From JBCBWG01 sp039039985 (lineage in GTDB: Bacteria; Pseudomonadota; Alphaproteobacteria; Rhizobiales; Hyphomicrobiaceae): a DNA stretch of 18,905 bases. The notes beneath the pieces are model-generated. The model worked only from the letters and a program-made list of their open reading frames with translations, did not search any database and was not told the DNA's origin. Where the stretch lies: contig JBCCOV010000094.1 of NCBI GenBank assembly GCA_039039985.1, positions 1 through 18,905 on the forward strand, in the 5' to 3' direction. Of this stretch, positions 15,083 to 18,905 are shown piece by piece (the stretch's first letter is position 1; each line of letters starts with the position of its first letter). The translations under genes and the position numbers were made by a program.

Positions 15083-16257
15083 GCCGCGCGTCCCTGCCAT
15101 CGTCTGGCGCCGCGTTGCCGCATTACGTCAACGAAGCCCCGTTCAATCCGCATCAAGCGGAGACACTGACTCCGGCCCAGGAGCGGGTGTACTTGGCGTC
15201 GCAATGGCAGTTGATGTGGTGGAAGTTTCTCCGCCACCGCATCGCCGTGATATCCGGATGCTTCCTCATTTTTGTTTACTTCTGCGTCGTGTTTGCCGAG
15301 ATGATATCACCCTACAACGCGCAGACTCGACACATCGACCATATTTATGCGCCGCCGCAATCCATCAACCTGTTTCACGACGGCCGCTTTGTCGGCCCAT
15401 TTGTCTACGGCTACGACTATCGCCTGAACCTGGAAACACTGAAGCGCGAGTACACCCCCAACCCCGAGAAGGTTCAGCCGCTGCGGTTCTTCTGCCAGGC
15501 GGACAGCTACCGGATGTGGGGACTGTTCGAAGCACGCTTCCACCTGTTTTGCCCGGCCGCAGGCGGCCACGCGTTTCTCCTCGGCACCGACCGCCTCGGC
15601 CGCGATATGCTCTCCCGCATTATCGACGGTGCACGCGTTTCGATGACGATTGGTCTGTTCGGCGTTTTCGTAACAATTATCCTCGGCGTGGTCCTCGGCG
15701 GCCTTGCGGGCTACTACGGCGGCTTTTTCGATCTTGTCCTGCAGCGGATCATGGAGGTTCTGCAAAGCCTCCCGTCGATCCCGCTGTGGCTGGCCATCGC
15801 CGCCATAATCCCCGTGACTTGGAGCCCGATAACCGTCTACGTGCTCATCACCGTCATTCTCGGACTGGTCGAGTGGACCGGACTGGCGCGCGCCGTCCGA
15901 TCAAAGCTTTTATCGCTGCGGGAAGAGGACTATGTCCTTGCGGCACAGCTTATGGGTGCCGGAACCTCCCGCGTCATATCGCGTCATCTGATACCGGGCT
16001 TTACCAGCCACCTGATCGCCGTGTCGTCACTATCAATTCCGACCATGATCTTGGGCGAGACGGCGCTGAGTTTTCTCGGACTTGGCCTAAGGCCGCCAAT
16101 CACAAGCTGGGGCGTGCTTTTGACCGAGGCACAGAACATCAATGCAGTTGCGCTTTACCCATGGCTCATACTGCCTGTCGTTCCCGTGATCTTGGTTGTG
16201 CTCGCTTTCAACTTTCTTGGAGACGGGTTGCGTGATGCGGCCGACCCATACAAGTGA
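15079..16257 (+). CDS. ABC importer inner-membrane permease 2 (DppC/OppC type), with long periplasmic loop
   Basis: This 392-residue protein is the second channel subunit. An OppC-type N-terminal cytoplasmic segment precedes helix 1 (about 54-76). The permease core follows, with GTDRLGRD (169-176), helices at about 188-212, 232-247, 250-268, 313-330 and 360-380, and the EAA loop DYVLAAQLMGAGTSRVISRHLIPG (284-307, described by position). The C-terminal GDGLRDAADPYK is typical. Usual OppC/DppC proteins are about 300 residues. The surplus is mainly a periplasmic loop at about 80-168 that holds two cysteines (C139, C158) able to form a disulfide. The start overlaps the stop of permease 1 by four bases. 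A second open frame of almost the same length covers this gene but has no membrane character and is rejected. Confidence 0.95.
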   Translation: MSRASLPSSGAALPHYVNEAPFNPHQAETLTPAQERVYLASQWQLMWWKFLRHRIAVISGCFLIFVYFCVVFAEMISPYNAQTRHIDHIYAPPQSINLFHDGRFVGPFVYGYDYRLNLETLKREYTPNPEKVQPLRFFCQADSYRMWGLFEARFHLFCPAAGGHAFLLGTDRLGRDMLSRIIDGARVSMTIGLFGVFVTIILGVVLGGLAGYYGGFFDLVLQRIMEVLQSLPSIPLWLAIAAIIPVTWSPITVYVLITVILGLVEWTGLARAVRSKLLSLREEDYVLAAQLMGAGTSRVISRHLIPGFTSHLIAVSSLSIPTMILGETALSFLGLGLRPPITSWGVLLTEAQNINAVALYPWLILPVVPVILVVLAFNFLGDGLRDAADPYK

Positions 16258-16376
16258 GGCGAACAATCGCGTCGTGCAGCGCGCAGTGCGGCCGCGCATG
16301 TCGCGCACGCATCGAAGTCCGCGATACGGATCCACCGAAACTTGGCTGCAGGACTTAGGAAAGCAGGGCCACAGAT

Positions 16377-16383
16377 AAGGGGG
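16377..16383 (+). promoter_or_regulatory. Ribosome binding site of the GT28-like gene
   Basis: AAGGGGG sits five bases before the ATG at 16389 and fixes that start. The 131-base gap after the importer operon shows no clear terminator or promoter, although a promoter is likely because the gap breaks the tight spacing of the operon. Confidence 0.6.
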
Positions 16384-16388
16384 CAACC

Positions 16389-17609
16389 ATGGCGAGGCAT
16401 CAAAGCCAGCTACGCGTGCTGATGTATTCGCACGACACGTTTGGCCTCGGGCATCTGCGGCGAACGCGCGCAATTGCCCATGCGCTTGTGGAGCAGCACA
16501 AGGGCCTCACCGTCTTGATTATTTGCGGGTCTTCGGTTGCCGGCGCGTTTGACTTCAAAGCGCGCGTCGACTTTGTCAAGATTCCAAGCGTGATCAAACT
16601 GCATAATGGCGAGTACAAGTCGCTAACTGACTTGATCGACCTCGGCGAGACACTCAACATGCGCCGCGCGATCATCGAAAGCACCGCCATCAGCTTTCAG
16701 CCCGACGTCTTCATCGTCGACAAGGAGCCACGCGGTCTGCGGCGCGAACTCGATTCGACCTTACCGATCCTACAGGATCAGGGTTGCCACATCGTACTGG
16801 GCTTGCGCGAGGTTCTCGACGAGCCAGAGGTCGTCTGCGCGGAGTGGCAGCGCAATGCCGCGATGACGTGGGTCCGCGAGTACTTTGACAGTATCTGGAT
16901 TTATGGCTCGAAGGACTTTTGGAATCCGCTCGAAGGCCTCGAACTGCCGGAGACCGTGACGTCGCGCGTCAAATACACAGGATTTCTCGCGCGCACCATT
17001 CCGAAAGCCAATCACAGTTTGCCGCGAAAACTGCCGAATAATTATATTCTCGTAACGGCCGGCGGCGGCGGTGACGGCGGCGACCTTATGCGTCAGGTCT
17101 TGGCCGCGAAAGAGCACGACAAGGCCAATCGCTTCCCGTTTGTGCTCGTGTTGGGACCTTTCATGCCGCTGCGTGAAAAGGCGGAGATCCGCCATCGCGC
17201 CAACCGCATTCAGGACATGCACGTCCTCGACTTCGACAACCGCATTGAAACGCTCATGCAGAAAGCGACCGCCGTCGTCTCCATGGGCGGCTACAATACG
17301 TTTTGCGAACTCCTGTCATTCGACAAACGGTCTTTGATCGTCCCACGCAAAACGCCGCGGCGGGAACAGCTGATCCGCGCGCAGCGCGCCGCAGCCTTCG
17401 GACTGCTCGACTTGATTGACCCCGACGACGCCAAGGACCCGTGGCAGATGGCCGGCGCAATTTCGGCACTCCCATCGCGTAAGCCGCCGTCGCGATCACG
17501 CTATCGCGTCGACCTCAACGGCCTGCAAGCCATCGGCAAGATGGTTGGCAAGTTGGGGCGTAACGACCGGCGCGTGCCGCCACAAAGCGCTTCGGTGTCA
17601 GCCCGATGA
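16389..17609 (+). CDS. GT-B glycosyltransferase, MurG/GT28-like
   Basis: This 406-residue protein looks like a MurG-type glycosyltransferase. The N-terminal Rossmann domain opens with VLMYSHDTFGLGHLRRT (10-26); the glycine-rich FGLGHL (18-23) corresponds to the acceptor-side loop of MurG. After a linker (about 195-215), the C-terminal donor-binding domain has ILVTAGGGGDGG (220-231), ATAVVSMGGYNTFCEL (293-308) and PRKTPRREQLIRAQRAA (319-335). The latter two resemble the UDP-sugar site of family GT28. No signal peptide or clear membrane helix is seen; a peripheral inner-membrane location is likely. The sugar and acceptor are unknown. True MurG lies in the division cell-wall cluster, so this is probably a surface-polysaccharide or glycolipid enzyme. 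Its stop overlaps the next glycosyltransferase start in an ATGA, so the two are co-translated. Confidence 0.85.
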   Translation: MARHQSQLRVLMYSHDTFGLGHLRRTRAIAHALVEQHKGLTVLIICGSSVAGAFDFKARVDFVKIPSVIKLHNGEYKSLTDLIDLGETLNMRRAIIESTAISFQPDVFIVDKEPRGLRRELDSTLPILQDQGCHIVLGLREVLDEPEVVCAEWQRNAAMTWVREYFDSIWIYGSKDFWNPLEGLELPETVTSRVKYTGFLARTIPKANHSLPRKLPNNYILVTAGGGGDGGDLMRQVLAAKEHDKANRFPFVLVLGPFMPLREKAEIRHRANRIQDMHVLDFDNRIETLMQKATAVVSMGGYNTFCELLSFDKRSLIVPRKTPRREQLIRAQRAAAFGLLDLIDPDDAKDPWQMAGAISALPSRKPPSRSRYRVDLNGLQAIGKMVGKLGRNDRRVPPQSASVSAR

Positions 17610-18905
17610 AAGACGAAGCAATGGCTCCCACAAACAACAGTGCGTCACCTGTCGTCGCAGTGATTCTGAAGGGTTACCCGCGGCTGTCTGAGACGTTCAT
17701 TGCTCAGGAGCTCAGGGGCCTCGAAGTGCGTGGCCTTCGGCTCGTGTTCTATGCGATGCGGTATCCGACCGACAAAAAGACCCACCCGATCCATGACGAG
17801 ATAACCGCACCGGTCTTTTACTTGCCGGAGTATCTGCACCGCGAGCCGCTGCGCGTTCTTCGGAGTATCTGGGCCCTGCGGTCATGGCCGACGTTTTGGC
17901 CGACGGTACGCACGTGGCTGGCGGACCTCCGACGCGATCCAACGCCCAACCGGGTGCGCCGCTTCGGACAGGCCTGCGTCTTGGCGGCGGAGATGCCGCA
18001 AAACGTCGATCGGCTCTACGCCCACTTCATTCACACGCCAGGCTCGGTGACGCGTTATGCCAGCCAGCTGCGCAAGCTTCCGTGGTCGTGCTCCGCCCAC
18101 GCAAAGGACATCTGGACGTCGCCGGACTGGGATCTCAAGCTGAAGCTCACATCGGCGACCTGGGTCGCGACCTGCACCAGAGTCGGGCACACGCATCTCG
18201 CAAACCTTGCCGATAGACCAGACGACGTGCACCTGATCTATCACGGCCTTGATCTCAGCCGGTTTCCGTCACCACAGACGCGACAGGATAGACGGCTTCG
18301 TGACGGTCGTGATCCGCAAGACCCCATTCAGATTCTGTGTGTCGGCCGGGCCGTCGAGAAAAAGGGTATCGACACGTTATTGCACGCCCTGGCTCGGCTA
18401 CCTCGCGATCTCAATTGGCGGTTCACGCACATTGGCGGCGGAGCGTTGGCAAAGCGGCTGAAACGCGAGTCCGAGAGTTTGGGACTCGCAGATCGCGTCA
18501 CCTGGCGCGGAGCGCTCGCGCAGGAAGAGGTCCTTGCAACCTACCGCAACAGCGATTTGTTCGTGCTACCGTGCCGCATCGCGGCCGACGGCGACCGGGA
18601 CGGGTTGCCCAATGTGCTTGTCGAAGCGCAAAGCCAGGCCCTGGCCTGCATCTCAACACCGGTGTCAGCCATCCCAGAGCTTATAAGGGACGGAAAGACC
18701 GGCCACCTCGTGCCACCAAACGATCCGGAAGAACTCGCAACGGCAATCGTCGAACTCTCTCGTGACCCGGAGCGCCGTAACCGTCTTGCACAGGCCGGCG
18801 AGGCGCGCGTCCGGAGTACGTTCGACATGACGGCCGGTCTCGACACGCTAGCGCAGTTGTTTCCCAGCGATCTCCGGACTGCTGACGTATCGACGACCGA
18901 CGCAC
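17606..18905 (+). CDS. Glycosyltransferase family 4-like protein (partial, cut by the window end)
   Basis: The frame is open for 433 codons from the ATG at 17606 to the window edge with no stop, so the C-terminus is missing. It is a GT-B retaining-type glycosyltransferase. The N-terminal domain starts with VAVILKGYPRLSETFIAQEL (17-36), typical of WcaL-like exopolysaccharide enzymes. LYAHFIHTPGSVTRYAS (137-153) and SCSAHAKDIW (161-170) follow. The donor domain has ILCVGRAVEKKGIDTLLHAL (243-262) and DGLPNVLVEAQSQ (332-344), the ExxxxxxxE site with D332 in place of the first Glu and E340 as the second. About 40-60 residues normally follow the last helix; what is seen ends near the expected C-terminus, so little may be missing. 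It overlaps the GT28-like gene by four bases. A joint role in building a surface glycan is inferred from this coupling. Confidence 0.9.
   Translation, partial: MKDEAMAPTNNSASPVVAVILKGYPRLSETFIAQELRGLEVRGLRLVFYAMRYPTDKKTHPIHDEITAPVFYLPEYLHREPLRVLRSIWALRSWPTFWPTVRTWLADLRRDPTPNRVRRFGQACVLAAEMPQNVDRLYAHFIHTPGSVTRYASQLRKLPWSCSAHAKDIWTSPDWDLKLKLTSATWVATCTRVGHTHLANLADRPDDVHLIYHGLDLSRFPSPQTRQDRRLRDGRDPQDPIQILCVGRAVEKKGIDTLLHALARLPRDLNWRFTHIGGGALAKRLKRESESLGLADRVTWRGALAQEEVLATYRNSDLFVLPCRIAADGDRDGLPNVLVEAQSQALACISTPVSAIPELIRDGKTGHLVPPNDPEELATAIVELSRDPERRNRLAQAGEARVRSTFDMTAGLDTLAQLFPSDLRTADVSTTDA

Noticed and set aside
15060..16235. A 391-codon open frame in a second plus-strand frame over permease 2
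   Set aside because: The translation is rich in Arg, Pro and His with no domain or membrane segment. The other frame has OppC motifs, an EAA loop and an ATGA overlap with permease 1. Long shadow frames are common in GC-rich genes.

Overview
The window looks like chromosomal DNA of an alphaproteobacterium, probably Hyphomicrobiales or a near relative. This rests on the GC-rich, GC3-biased coding sequence and on the gene families present; no rRNA, tRNA or other taxonomic marker is visible, so the placement is an inference. No insertion sequence, phage gene, CRISPR array or tRNA was found. Almost every base belongs to a convincing gene, and the genes fall into six blocks.

Block 1 (1-1216, minus strand): a non-coding stretch with an imperfect direct repeat, then a short dynamin-type GTPase (191-1099). 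Upstream of it lies a hairpin terminator (1189-1216) that closes the next block. Block 2 (1279-4111, minus strand): a two-gene periplasmic thiol-redox operon. It holds a DsbD/ScsB-type transmembrane thiol:disulfide reductase with all six relay cysteines, and 16 bases downstream a secreted redoxin with one active-site cysteine. Electrons probably pass from cytoplasmic thioredoxin through the DsbD-like protein to periplasmic clients, perhaps including the redoxin. Block 3 (4242-8042, plus strand): an amidase-signature enzyme transcribed away from block 2, followed by a large unrecognised membrane protein. The latter appears to be an alpha/beta-hydrolase whose oxyanion strand and nucleophile elbow are separated by about 600 residues that include a multi-helix membrane domain. 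It is the most unusual gene in the window.

Block 4 (8063-9860): a secreted di-haem cytochrome c peroxidase/MauG-type protein (minus strand) and a divergently transcribed secreted TPR protein (plus strand), sharing a 151-base upstream region. A hairpin terminator follows the TPR gene. Block 5 (10191-16257, plus strand): a complete peptide/nickel-type ABC importer packed as one operon with 1-base and 4-base overlaps and a 6-base gap. The order is double ATPase, periplasmic binding protein, permease 1, permease 2. A 9-bp inverted repeat at 10113-10141 lies about 50 bases before it and could be an operator or leader hairpin. Block 6 (16389 to the window end, plus strand): two translationally coupled GT-B glycosyltransferases, one MurG/GT28-like and one GT4-like, the second cut by the window edge. 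They look like the start of a polysaccharide or glycolipid cluster.

Several starts were moved inward from the longest open frame because of ribosome binding sites and signal peptides: 4111, 5670, 9121 and 9273. Nothing here is a clear multi-gene novel system. The candidates most worth testing are the split membrane hydrolase, the DsbD-redoxin pair, the importer permease with a large cysteine-bearing periplasmic loop, and the coupled glycosyltransferases.
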